From Verrucomicrobiota bacterium (GTDB lineage Bacteria; Verrucomicrobiota; Kiritimatiellia; CAJWTS01): a stretch of 44,295 bases of DNA. Shown in pieces: positions 8,522 through 16,183 of the stretch (position 1 is its first letter; every line of letters starts with the position of its first letter). Where the stretch lies: the NCBI GenBank assembly GCA_027623315.1, contig JAQBYD010000032.1:1-44295 (forward strand). The letters are read 5' to 3'. The notes below the pieces were generated by a model that was given only the letters and a program-made list of their open reading frames with translations, made no database searches and was not told the origin of the DNA. The translations under genes and the position numbers were made by a program.

Positions 8522-9937
8522 ATGGCGAGACTCATGCAAAAGGTATCCTGCAGGGTGTTTTGCAAGTGGCTGCCGGCATGCGCGGTGGTCGCGCTGGGAA
8601 TTGTCGCGACGCAGCCCGTAGGTCGAGGTGAGACGACGGGAATGTTTGCGCCGACCGAGCTGCGCACCGTGTCCGGCAAGCACCTGGACCCCGAGAACTT
8701 CCTCGACGCCGAGACCTGCGGCGCGTGTCACTCCGCTCACTTCGAGCAGTGGGACGGGTCCGTGCACAGCCGTGCGCACGAAGACTCGATCTACCTCGCG
8801 TTTGCCAAACTCGCACGCAAGGAGGGCGGCGATAAACTCTACCTGTTCTGTTCCGCATGCCACGCACCCGCGGGGGTGGCCGTCGGGGAGATCCCCAGTG
8901 CGGACGATTCTAACCACTCGTTCCTGACCAAGGAGGGGGTGACATGTGATGCCTGCCACTCGGCCGCGGATGTGCGCGCGGTCCACGAGGGGGCTCCGGC
9001 GAATGCGTCCTTGGTGCTGAGCGACTCCGGGACACGCTATGGCCCGATCGAGGGTCCGGCCGAGGCCGATGCGCATGACTCGGCCTACGCGGAGATCTTT
9101 AAACGAGCGGAGTTCTGTTCGGCGTGCCACACGCTCACGCATCCCTACAACGGACTGTTGATCGAGAACACCTACGCGGAGTGGAAGGCCGGTCCCTACG
9201 CAGAAGCGGGGATCCAATGCCAGGACTGCCACATGCGGACCGTCGAGCAGGCCGTCAACGTTGCACAGAGTATGCAACCCCTGAAGGTGCCCGGTGTCGC
9301 CGCCGATGACGGGCCCGAGCGCGACAATATACACAACCACATGTTCGTCGGCGCCAACGTGAACGGCGATGCGGTGGGGGCGGGTGCGGAGCACGTCGCC
9401 GCGGCGCGGCAGCGACTGAAGAGCGCCGCTACGCTGGCGCTTAAACTGCCGCAACGTGTGATGGCAGGCGGCGAACTGGCCGTGGAGGTCTCCGTGTCGA
9501 ACGTGGCAGCCGGTCACGCCATCCCCACCAGCATCACGGAACTGCGCGAGGTGTGGATCGACCTGACCGTGATCGATGCCGATGGGGGGGAGCTTTTCCG
9601 GAGCGGAGCGGTAGATGCCAAAGGTCGCGTCGACCCGGACGCCGTGATGTACCACTCGGTGTTGGTGGACAAGGACGGTGAAGTCACCTACCTGCCCTGG
9701 CGCGCCGAGAAGACGGTGAAGGAGAAGTTGATTCCGCCGCGCACGACGGTGCATGAGCGGTATGCCGTGCCGATTCCGGCCGGGGCGAAAGCCCCTCTGC
9801 GTGTGGCGGCCGTGCTACGCTACCGCTCCGCGTCGCAGTACGTGCTCGATGAATTGTTCGGCGAGGGGCGGTTCTCGATCGAGATCGTCGACATGGCCGC
9901 GGCCAACTCGCGCATCGAACATCTCGATCCGCCCTGA
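8522..9937 (+). CDS. Exported pentaheme cytochrome c
   Basis: Periplasmic multiheme c-type cytochrome of 471 aa. A signal peptide follows the chosen ATG (basic MARLMQK region, hydrophobic CAVVALGIVA, cleavage near residues 27-32). Five CxxCH heme sites occur: CGACH (~66), CSACH (~109), CDACH (~142), CSACH (~199) and CQDCH (~233), spaced as in cytochrome c554-like proteins. The C-terminal half (about 310-470) is heme-free and beta-rich (VSVSNVAAGHAIPTSITE), a common appended domain in such cytochromes. Expected role: electron transfer in a respiratory or reductase chain; no partner oxidoreductase is adjacent. An in-frame upstream ATG at 8372 would bury the signal peptide behind 50 residues and is rejected. 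Confidence 0.88.
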   Translation: MARLMQKVSCRVFCKWLPACAVVALGIVATQPVGRGETTGMFAPTELRTVSGKHLDPENFLDAETCGACHSAHFEQWDGSVHSRAHEDSIYLAFAKLARKEGGDKLYLFCSACHAPAGVAVGEIPSADDSNHSFLTKEGVTCDACHSAADVRAVHEGAPANASLVLSDSGTRYGPIEGPAEADAHDSAYAEIFKRAEFCSACHTLTHPYNGLLIENTYAEWKAGPYAEAGIQCQDCHMRTVEQAVNVAQSMQPLKVPGVAADDGPERDNIHNHMFVGANVNGDAVGAGAEHVAAARQRLKSAATLALKLPQRVMAGGELAVEVSVSNVAAGHAIPTSITELREVWIDLTVIDADGGELFRSGAVDAKGRVDPDAVMYHSVLVDKDGEVTYLPWRAEKTVKEKLIPPRTTVHERYAVPIPAGAKAPLRVAAVLRYRSASQYVLDELFGEGRFSIEIVDMAAANSRIEHLDPP

Positions 9938-10089
9938 GGGCTAGCTGCGCCGAGCCGAGCTCGACAAAGTCCGATCTCCGAAGCGTGGCATGACCATCCC
10001 GGTCGCGGCCATTCACTTACGACTACTCACTCCCGACTATTCACTACTCACTTCTAACTATTCACTACCCACTTCTCACTTCTAAACTT
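9938..10089. repeat. Dispersed-repeat copy plus degenerate CACTTCT tandem run
   Basis: Bases ~9966-10010 hold a copy of the family reading CGATCTCCGAAGCGTGGCA, also seen near 12350 and 24034. Bases ~10010-10090 are an imperfect tandem series of 8-12 nt words (TCACTCCCGACTATT, CACTACTCACTTCTAAC). Similar runs occur at ~3045, ~26590 and ~44010. No gene here. Confidence 0.6.
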
Positions 10090-11838
10090 CTAACGCCCCC
10101 GCGGCTTCCGCTTGGAGGGATGATGCTTCCCCTTGGATGGAGCCTTGCCCTTGGCGGCCGCCTTGCCTCGTGGCGGACCTCCCGACGGCTTGCGCGGGCG
10201 ATCGCTGCCCGCGGCCTCCACGCGTACGGTGCGGCCGTCGAACGAGGTGTTGCCCAGGGCCTGTGCCAGTGCGGCGGCTTCGTCGACCGGGACTTCAAAG
10301 ACGGTGCGCCGGTCCATAATCTCGATGCGGCCAATGCGGACATACTGTCCGCCGGCGCGGCTGATCCAGCCGGTGAGCTTGCGCGGGGTCAGGTCATCTG
10401 CCGTGCCGAGATTGACCGAGAGACGGGCACCCGACCGCTCGGCGCGCTGCCCTTTGCCGCTGGGGCGTTCGCGCCGCTGATGACCGTCCCGCGCTGGCGA
10501 TCGGGAATCCCCGGTATCGGGACGCACGTCCTCGGCGCCCTGGTAGTACTTGAGCAGGGTCTCGAACTCGAGTGAGACAAAGCGCTGTATGACCTCTTTC
10601 CAGCTCATGCCCTCCAGGGCCTCGTAGATCTGCGGCAGGTGCCGGTCGATCTGCTTGGGATCGAGCTCAACAGACTTCATGCGCGCGATATGGTTGAGGA
10701 GCTGCGCTCCGCAAATTTCGCGACCGGTCGGGACCGTGCGGTAGGCGAACTCCGTATTAATCATCCGTTCGATCTGGTGGGCCTTGCCCTTCTCGCGCAT
10801 GTTGATGATCACAATCGAAACGCCGGTCTTGCCGGCGCGCCCGGTACGACCGCTGCGGTGGGTGTAGCTGCCCAGTTCGTCCGGCAGATTGTAATTGATG
10901 ATATGGGTCAGGTCGGTGACGTCCAGCCCGCGCGCTGCCACGTCGGTCGCCACCAGAAGCTGCAGGGCCCTCGAGCGGAACTTCTTCATCACGCTATCGC
11001 GCTGGGTCTGCGAAAGATCACCGTGCAGCGAATCCGCATTGTAGCCATCACGGATCAGCCAGTCGGCGACCGTCTGCGTTTCCTGGCGCGTGCGGCAGAA
11101 GACGATTCCGTACACGTCGGGGTAGTAGTCGGCAATCCGCTTCAGCGTGGCATAACGGTCGCGTTGATGAACGACGTAGCACTCGTGGCTGACGGTTTCG
11201 GCACCGGCGTTGAGGTGGCCAACGGTGATTTCCTCGGGGTCCCGCATATGCTTGCGGGCGATGGCCGCGACATGGCGCGGCATGGTGGCGGAGAAGAGCA
11301 GGCTGTGCGCCGTATCCGGGGTCTGCGCGAGAATAGCCTCGAGGTCCTCCTGGAAGCCCATGTTGAGCATCTCGTCGGCCTCGTCGAGGATCACGCGCTC
11401 GACGCCACTCAGGTCCGCCCTGCCGCGGCGCAGAATGTCGAGCATACGTCCCGGCGTGGCGACGATGATCTGCACGCCACGCTTCAGCGCTCGCAGCTGG
11501 TTCTGGATGTCTGCCCCGCCATAGACAGCGACCACTCGAACCCCTTGCGTATGGGCCGCGAAGGCCTCCAGGTCGCGCGTGATCTGGACACATAGTTCCC
11601 GTGTCGGACAGAGCACCAGGGCCTGCGGTGAGCGCAGGTCATGCTTGAGCATATGGAGAATCGGCAGACCGAACGCGGCCGTCTTGCCGGTACCGGTCTG
11701 CGCCAGCGCCACCATATCTCCCCGGTTCTTCAATAGCCGGGGGATAACCTCGACCTGCACGGGCGTCGGAGTCTCAAAGCCCATCGCGGCGATGGCTTGC
11801 AGGATCTCCGGGGAGAGTCCAAATTCTTCAAACGTCAT
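10090..11838 (-). CDS. deaD: DEAD-box ATP-dependent RNA helicase (DeaD/CsdA type)
   Basis: 582-aa cold-shock-type RNA helicase that remodels structured RNA, for example in ribosome assembly. Motifs in order: Q motif (FETPTPVQ), motif I AQTGTGKT (46-53), motif Ib TPGR, motif II DEAD (152-155), motif III SAT (183-185), then in the second RecA domain ARGLDV and HRSGRTGRAG. After about residue 455 comes a DbpA-like RNA-binding domain (LSVNLGTADDLTPRKL) and a basic Lys/Arg/Gly tail typical of this subfamily. Start at the ATG at 11838. Confidence 0.94.
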   Translation of the reverse strand: MTFEEFGLSPEILQAIAAMGFETPTPVQVEVIPRLLKNRGDMVALAQTGTGKTAAFGLPILHMLKHDLRSPQALVLCPTRELCVQITRDLEAFAAHTQGVRVVAVYGGADIQNQLRALKRGVQIIVATPGRMLDILRRGRADLSGVERVILDEADEMLNMGFQEDLEAILAQTPDTAHSLLFSATMPRHVAAIARKHMRDPEEITVGHLNAGAETVSHECYVVHQRDRYATLKRIADYYPDVYGIVFCRTRQETQTVADWLIRDGYNADSLHGDLSQTQRDSVMKKFRSRALQLLVATDVAARGLDVTDLTHIINYNLPDELGSYTHRSGRTGRAGKTGVSIVIINMREKGKAHQIERMINTEFAYRTVPTGREICGAQLLNHIARMKSVELDPKQIDRHLPQIYEALEGMSWKEVIQRFVSLEFETLLKYYQGAEDVRPDTGDSRSPARDGHQRRERPSGKGQRAERSGARLSVNLGTADDLTPRKLTGWISRAGGQYVRIGRIEIMDRRTVFEVPVDEAAALAQALGNTSFDGRTVRVEAAGSDRPRKPSGGPPRGKAAAKGKAPSKGKHHPSKRKPRGR

Positions 11839-12828
11839 AAGTGTCCTTATTAATGCGGCCGCGCACCATGAGCTAGATCCGGCCCGGTGTCGATAGCCAT
11901 GTGCGGATCCGCGTCCTTGTCAGTATCCCGTGAGCGGATACGAGCGAAGTAGAATCCCCGTGCCCGCCGAAGCCGGATACGATCAAAGTAGAAGCGGCGT
12001 CCCGCCGCTTTCTCCGCTGGACCATGCAGGGCGCTTCTCCCTTGCCCGGTCAGACTCGACAAGGTGCTCGACAAGGTGCTCGACAAAGGCTCCCTATCCC
12101 AAATCGAGTGTGAAGCAGATCGCGCTTAGACAACGATGACGACAACGACTAGGACTGGAGTGGCGCGATTTACCCTCGCAGCAGTTGAATTAAGCACAAA
12201 GAGCACATAGATCGCAGAGATGCACGTAACCAGACGGTCCTAAACCTTAGCTTGCCCTTCGTAGCCAGGAGCGTAGCGAAGGCGTAGTAGGGTCGTAAAC
12301 CTTGTCGTAAACGTGGTCGAGCACCTTGTCGAATCCGCGCGCCGGAAAGTGCGATCTCCGAAACGTGGCACGAGCATCCTGGTCGTCTTGTCCTGGAAAA
12401 CCGTCCCGAGACAAGTCCGTATCCACCACTTACTCCTCCACTTACTCCGGCGGGCGCAGCAGGACGATTATTTCGAGAGAGTCCTAATTGTTGTCCTGGT
12501 ACCGAACGCACGCAGAGTAGAAACGGCGTCCGCGTGAGCGGCACCTTGTGCCGCGACGCGGCTACTCATGTGCCCGCCGCTTTCTTAGTTGGACGAGGTA
12601 TGTCGGTCCCAAAAGCGGCGAGATGCCGCTTCACCTTGCCCTGACCTCGAACCCAATCACCTCCCCAAAAATAAATTTGCCCCAAATAATTTTGCAAATC
12701 ACTTTGGGGATCAGTTCGCCCCCAACTCTCCAGTCTTCCTGGCGCGCGAAACCACTCCGAGAACCTTGCCGAGAACCACTTCGATGTGGATGCTTGATCC
12801 CGCGTCCGCCTGTACCAGGGCGTCCCGC
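11839..12828. repeat. Repeat-rich intergenic region
   Basis: About 1 kb without a credible gene. It contains: a GTAGAAGCGGCG palindrome copy (11984-12011); a 12-bp tandem CTCGACAAGGTG repeated about three times (12055-12089) with an inverted single copy at 12316-12333; a CACAAAGAGCACATAGATCGC element (12190-12235) related to the repeats at 31.3 and 43.9 kb; a CGATCTCCGAAACGTGGCA element (~12350-12400); and a full composite palindrome copy (12512-12639). The short AT-rich patch at 12660-12710 includes CCCCAAA facing TTTGGGG (12680-12709). Confidence 0.7.
12680..12709 (-). terminator. Possible stem-loop downstream of the lipoprotein gene
   Basis: CCCCAAA at 12680-12686 pairs with TTTGGGG at 12703-12709 around a 16-nt AT-rich loop, about 120 bp beyond the stop of the minus-strand lipoprotein gene. 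No U-tract follows, so assignment as a terminator is weak. Confidence 0.2.
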
Positions 12829-13185
12829 TTATTGAACTTCTTTCCACTTTCCGGGCGCGTAGTCTGCTCCGTAGCTCTGCAGGTGTTTTTCGATCATACC
12901 ATTCTCGTCGAACTTGTAGTTATCCTGTCCGTTCTGATCCTTGTTATAGACCGACACGCTTCCTTTCTTCTTCTGCGGGAGCTCCTCAAGTTGCTTGCCC
13001 GCCTCGTCGAAGATCTCGATCTTGCGGCCCGCGCCGGCACTGATCACCGTTTGAATCGGTTTTCCGATCACCCTCTGAATCGGTTTCCTGATCACCGGTG
13101 TTCGCGCCACACTGCGTGGCTCAACCGTCTGACAGCCACCGACCAGAATCGCCGCGCCCAGCATAATCCACTTCAGCTGCTTCAT
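12829..13185 (-). CDS. Small outer-membrane-type lipoprotein, function unknown
   Basis: 118-aa protein with a lipoprotein signal: KQLKW, then a hydrophobic run ending in the lipobox LVGGC, with Cys18 as the lipidated residue. The mature part has a proline/arginine-rich linker with a repeated RVIGKPIQ-like phrase, then a small domain with a MORN-like beta pattern (KIEIFDEAGKQLEEL, VSVYNKDQNGQDNYKF) resembling YD-type repeats. No known family recognised. It stands alone between repeat blocks. Confidence 0.75.
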   Translation of the reverse strand: MKQLKWIMLGAAILVGGCQTVEPRSVARTPVIRKPIQRVIGKPIQTVISAGAGRKIEIFDEAGKQLEELPQKKKGSVSVYNKDQNGQDNYKFDENGMIEKHLQSYGADYAPGKWKEVQ

Positions 13186-13566
13186 TATTCCACGCTCCTT
13201 TTTTGTCTGGGCGGAATGCCCGATTCACTCCACGAAGCATCACCCTTCTGCAGCCCATGATCAAGCGTCTTTGCAAAGGGCGCCGCGTCGACTAACCGGC
13301 CCCTGTACCAGCGCTGCGCTTCGTTGTCCTGGTCCATATTCCGTAACCGGTCGCGCCCAAAGTAGAAGCGGCGTTTCGCCGCTTTCTCAGTGGTACGCGG
13401 TATGTCGTCCCGAAAAGCGGCGGGCACGTGAGTAGCCGCGTTGCGGCACAACGTGCCGCTCACGGGGACGCCGCTTCTACTTTTCCGTGATCTCGAATTC
13501 ATGCCCGGTTCCTGCACCGTAAACCTAAACGGGAGTGTCCGAAGCCAGAAGCGCAGCGACAGCGAA
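13186..13566. repeat. Intergenic repeat block with an inverted composite palindrome
   Basis: Holds one composite copy of the GTAGAAGCGGCG family (13358-13484) whose inner segment (GTGAGTAGCCGCGTTGCGG) is in the opposite orientation to the copies at 12.5 and 15.8 kb, followed by the left direct repeat of the toxin-antitoxin cassette (13466-13571). No gene seen. Confidence 0.65.
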
Positions 13567-13571
13567 TCAGG
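13466..13571 (+). repeat. Left ~106-bp direct repeat flanking the VapBC cassette
   Basis: Begins GGACGCCGCTTCTAC and runs through CACCGTAAACCTAAA to the stop codon of the toxin gene. It matches 14270-14375 at about 88% by eye, same orientation, no gaps. Confidence 0.8.
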
Positions 13572-13974
13572 CGAACGGATTAACGATCTTCACGCCCGCC
13601 TTCTGGAAATCAGCCGTATTCCTGGTGACAACCGTCAGGCCGTGAACCAGTGCCGTCGCCGCAATCAAACTGTCTTTGATGGGTATGGTTTGCCCCGATT
13701 GGCGCAACTCAGCCAGCAGTTTTGCCCAACGCAAACCGACCGCGGCATCCCATGGCAGACAAACAATGTTGTTAACGCCCTTCTGAAACCAGTGCTCCAG
13801 GCGTTGCCGGCGTCTGCCGGCCGGTAGGAGATGAATACCGAACCGGACCTCGCCCAGGATGATCGGATCAATCGTGAGTTCGCGTTCGTTCTGCCGCAAC
13901 CACTCGACCACCTTCGCTTGCGGCGCCGGCTTGGTCGGTTCGCTCAGAACGTTGGCATCAACAAGGTAGGTCAC
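13567..13974 (-). CDS. vapC: PIN-domain ribonuclease toxin (VapC/FitB type)
   Basis: 135-aa PIN nuclease, expected to cut RNA and arrest growth when free of its antitoxin. The acidic metal-binding residues are visible: D6 in YLVDANVLSE, E42 in LGEVRFG, D101 in IKDSLIAATA and D122 in NTADF. The start overlaps the antitoxin stop by 4 bp. The stop codon lies inside the left flanking direct repeat. The ANVLSEPTKP opening resembles FitB-like plasmid-stability toxins. Confidence 0.92.
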   Translation of the reverse strand: MTYLVDANVLSEPTKPAPQAKVVEWLRQNERELTIDPIILGEVRFGIHLLPAGRRRQRLEHWFQKGVNNIVCLPWDAAVGLRWAKLLAELRQSGQTIPIKDSLIAATALVHGLTVVTRNTADFQKAGVKIVNPFA

Positions 13975-14201
13975 ATCGTGTCCGTGGACTCGGATTCGAT
14001 CGGGACGAAATAGCCCTTCTCTGGACAGGCCAGCAGCCAGTCCATTAATCCGTCGTTGGCAGGGGCCTGACGGCGCACCAGACGGTACTCGCCCCGGTCA
14101 ATTCGCTCGATATCGAACTCCTGGCCCGGCTCGATGTCGTCCTGCCGCCGAAGTTCAGCGGGCAAAACGATCTGTCCCTTGGTGGATACGCTGGTTGTCA
14201 T
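13971..14201 (-). CDS. vapB: AbrB/MazE-type antitoxin (VapB)
   Basis: 76-aa antitoxin with an N-terminal swapped-hairpin DNA-binding domain: STKGQIVLPAELR, then EPGQEFDIERI. This is expected to autorepress the operon. The C-terminal part (LMDWLLACPEKGYFVP) should wrap around the PIN toxin. It precedes the toxin gene with a 4-bp overlap, the usual VapBC order. The ATG lies only a few bases from the predicted transcription start, so the message may be leaderless. Confidence 0.9.
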   Translation of the reverse strand: MTTSVSTKGQIVLPAELRRQDDIEPGQEFDIERIDRGEYRLVRRQAPANDGLMDWLLACPEKGYFVPIESESTDTM

Positions 14202-14206
14202 GCAAG

Positions 14207-14237
14207 GTAAGATAACGTCTTACATCAAAGTTGTCAA
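14207..14237 (-). promoter_or_regulatory. VapBC promoter with overlapping operator
   Basis: On the minus strand: -35 TTGACA (14232-14237), 17-bp spacer, -10 TATCTT (14209-14214). A perfect inverted repeat GTAAGA-N5-TCTTAC (14207-14223) covers the -10, a natural site for repression by the antitoxin. Transcription would begin almost at the antitoxin ATG. Confidence 0.65.
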
Positions 14238-14269
14238 TCTGAATCCAGCGGAGTCCGGACTCCGTAACC

Positions 14270-14375
14270 GGACGCCGCTTCTACTTTGCCGTGATCTCGA
14301 ATCCCTGCCCGGTTCCAGCACCGTAAACCTAAAGCGCAGTGCCCGAAGCCAGGGGCGCAGCGACGGTGAAACAGG
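14270..14375 (+). repeat. Right ~106-bp direct repeat flanking the VapBC cassette
   Basis: Same-orientation partner of 13466-13571. It is preceded directly by TCCGTAACCGG, whereas at the left copy that word is separated from the repeat by the ~118-bp palindromic unit; the right copy therefore looks like a deletion derivative. Confidence 0.78.
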
Positions 14376-14464
14376 AAGCCCCGCACTCCCCCCTCTCACG
14401 CACCCGCACATTCACCAAGCCGCAGCTTGCCACGCGGTACGCGTGGGCATGGCCCACACACCCG

Positions 14465-15583
14465 TCACCAGTTGTTCAAGCCACCGTCGGGGCGATGAAG
14501 CAGGGGCGCCGACCACAACATCCACGGGTGCTTTTCGAGCGCCGCTTCGTTGACCTCGACCCCCAGGCCCGGCGCCTCAGGAATGCTGTAATGCGGTGCC
14601 GTGAAGGAGAACCGCCGGTCGAAAATATCCGGAGCCAGGTCGGCACCGACGCCGTATTCGAGCACTATGAAATTCGGAATCGCCACGGCCAGGTGGACGC
14701 AGGCCGCCGCCGACAAGGGGCCGAGAGGATTGTGCGGGATGACGTCAATGAAGTGCGTCTCGGCCATCGCCGCGACCTTGCGCGCCTCGGTCAGACCGCC
14801 GACATTGCAGACGTCGATGCGGGCGTAATCGATGGCATCCTCCTCGATCAATTGCTGGAATTCCCACTTGCTGCTGCATTCTTCGCCAACCGCCAGCGGC
14901 ACCGCCGTGCGCTGGCGAAAGGCGACGTAGGCTTTCGGGCTGACCGAGCGCAACGGGTCCTCGACGAAGAACGGCCGCATCTCGGCGATGCCATTGCAGG
15001 CCTGCGCCGCCGCAGGCGGATTCAGGCGCGTGTGGAAGTCGATGCATATCCTGGCGTCGGGACCCGCGACCGCGCGCGCCTCGTGCATCGATTCAATCAC
15101 CAGGCGCACCGCCGCGTCCGGGTCAAGTTCATCGGGGCTGTCGCTGCCGGACCTGGCCTCCATGCGCAGGTAGCGCCAGCCCTCGTCCATCCGCTCGCGT
15201 GCGCTGGCCGGCGTCGCGCCGATATAGCATTCGATGCGGTCGCGGCTGCGGCCGCCGAGCAGTTGCCAGCAGGGCACGCCGAGGCTCTTGCCCAATACGT
15301 CCCACAGGGCAATGTCGACGGCGCTGATGGCACCGGACATCACCGTGCCGGCCTCGAAAAAACCACCGCGGAACATTACTTGCCAAAGATGGTCGATGCG
15401 GCGCGGATCCTCGCCGACGAGACGCGGGCGAAACGTTTCGATGATGGATGCCATGCCGGACTCCTGGCCGCTGATGCCGCCCTCGCCCCAACCGGTGATG
15501 CCCTCGTCCGTCTCGATCTTGACCAGCAGCATGCCACGGTGTCCGTACGTGATCGGGATCGGCGTGATGTCGGTGATTTTCAT
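14465..15583 (-). CDS. Enolase-superfamily sugar-acid dehydratase (mandelate racemase/galactonate dehydratase type)
   Basis: 372-aa Mg-dependent enzyme that abstracts the proton alpha to a carboxylate, most likely dehydrating a sugar acid. Both the N-terminal capping domain and the TIM barrel are complete. Metal ligands: D182 (in CIDFHTRL), E208 (FFVEDP) and E234 (AVGEE). H184, two residues after D182, and H284 in IPHNPLGP are the likely acid/base residues, a D-x-H pattern seen in galactonate/mannonate dehydratases. It is isolated between repeats, with no sugar kinase, aldolase or transporter beside it, so the substrate is open. Confidence 0.88.
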   Translation of the reverse strand: MKITDITPIPITYGHRGMLLVKIETDEGITGWGEGGISGQESGMASIIETFRPRLVGEDPRRIDHLWQVMFRGGFFEAGTVMSGAISAVDIALWDVLGKSLGVPCWQLLGGRSRDRIECYIGATPASARERMDEGWRYLRMEARSGSDSPDELDPDAAVRLVIESMHEARAVAGPDARICIDFHTRLNPPAAAQACNGIAEMRPFFVEDPLRSVSPKAYVAFRQRTAVPLAVGEECSSKWEFQQLIEEDAIDYARIDVCNVGGLTEARKVAAMAETHFIDVIPHNPLGPLSAAACVHLAVAIPNFIVLEYGVGADLAPDIFDRRFSFTAPHYSIPEAPGLGVEVNEAALEKHPWMLWSAPLLHRPDGGLNNW

Positions 15584-15687
15584 TCTTGCCTCCGAGAGTT
15601 AGTTCGCGGCCATCGTAGCGGTCTGCGCAGGCGAGCGCCAGCGAAGATCCGCGGAGACAGCAGGACAATTAGGTTGAAGAGTCTTAA

Positions 15688-15735
15688 CCCGGATATCTCA
15701 CACTTTTCCTACTACGAACACGGATAGCTCCGTCA
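15688..15735 (+). repeat. Solo end of the MITE-like element
   Basis: 48 bp beginning CCCGGATATCTCACAC and ending GGATAGCTCCGTCA, matching the reverse complement of the right end of the element at 35774-35956 at about 45 of 48 positions. No second arm follows. Confidence 0.75.
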
Positions 15736-15759
15736 ATATTCCGTAACCGGATACGCGCA

Positions 15760-15884
15760 AAGTAGAAGCGGCGTCCGCGTGAGCGGCACGTTGTGCCGCA
15801 ACGCGGCTACTCACGTGCCCGCCGCTTTGTTCGCTGGACGAGGCCCGTCGTTCCCAAAAGCGGCGGGACGCCGCTTCTATCTTG
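15760..15884 (+). repeat. Composite palindromic repeat (GTAGAAGCGGCG family)
   Basis: Outer arms AAAGTAGAAGCGGCGTCC and GGGACGCCGCTTCTA enclose a second palindromic segment (GAGCGGCACGTTGTGCCGC) and the spacer CGCTGGACGAGG. Nearly the same arrangement as 12512-12639. Confidence 0.75.
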
Positions 15885-16097
15885 CCTGATTCCAACTCCT
15901 CGCTATTCACCCCGCCTGCGGCGGGGAAGCTTCCCACTGCCCCCGCCGATCCGCGGTCACCCTTCTCGATCGGCCACCGCTTAATCGGATCCTCCCATTC
16001 GTGGGGATTTGCGTGATTCGTGGGACCCCGCTTCACACTTCGCACCACCCGGCTCTCTCCCAGGTACTAGTTTGCTCCCAATCATTCTGCCACCACA

Positions 16098-16127
16098 TTG
16101 ACATTTGGTAGGATATGTGGCTATTCT
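16098..16127 (+). promoter_or_regulatory. Putative sigma70-type promoter of the NRPS operon
   Basis: TTGACA at 16098-16103, 18-bp spacer, TATTCT at 16122-16127. Initiation near 16134 would give a leader of about 50 nt before the ATG at 16184, and rules out the in-frame ATG at 16115. Confidence 0.45.
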
Positions 16128-16183
16128 CCAGTCGTGCAAGAACCGCCGCCTTGTCTCCTCGCCGCCGTCCAAGAAGCTTATCC

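Larger units (their letters stand above)
15584..16183. repeat. Intergenic region with MITE end, composite palindrome and promoter
   Basis: 600 bp without a supported gene. 15688-15735 is a solo copy of the terminal part of the MITE-like element at 35.8 kb. 15760-15884 is a composite GTAGAAGCGGCG palindrome. 15995-16040 is a GATTTGCGTGATTCGTGGGA element, also seen near 44050. The last 90 bp hold the putative promoter of the nonribosomal-peptide operon. Confidence 0.7.

Noticed and set aside
8384..9754. Long minus-strand open frame opposite the cytochrome gene
   Set aside because: It is the mirror of a well-supported multiheme gene; the predicted protein is His/Arg/Gly-rich with no domain, typical of antisense frames in GC-rich DNA.
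12170..12544. 124-codon minus-strand frame in the 12-kb spacer
   Set aside because: The sequence is built from the tandem CTCGACAAGGTG copy and two dispersed repeats, giving a spurious Gln/Arg-rich product.
14339..15727. 462-codon plus-strand open frame opposite the 14.5-kb dehydratase
   Set aside because: The opposite strand encodes a complete enolase-superfamily enzyme with all catalytic residues; the plus-strand product is Arg/Ala-rich without motifs and runs through repeats at both ends.
11984..15884. CRISPR-like array of repeats
   Set aside because: The copies are irregularly spaced, differ in length and orientation, are palindromic along their whole length, and no cas gene is present.
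15698..16048. 116-codon minus-strand frame
   Set aside because: It crosses the MITE end and the composite palindrome and has no protein-like features.
16115..16183. Upstream ATG for the adenylating enzyme
   Set aside because: It lies within the putative promoter, before the predicted transcription start, and adds only Arg/Ser-rich residues ahead of the conserved domain.
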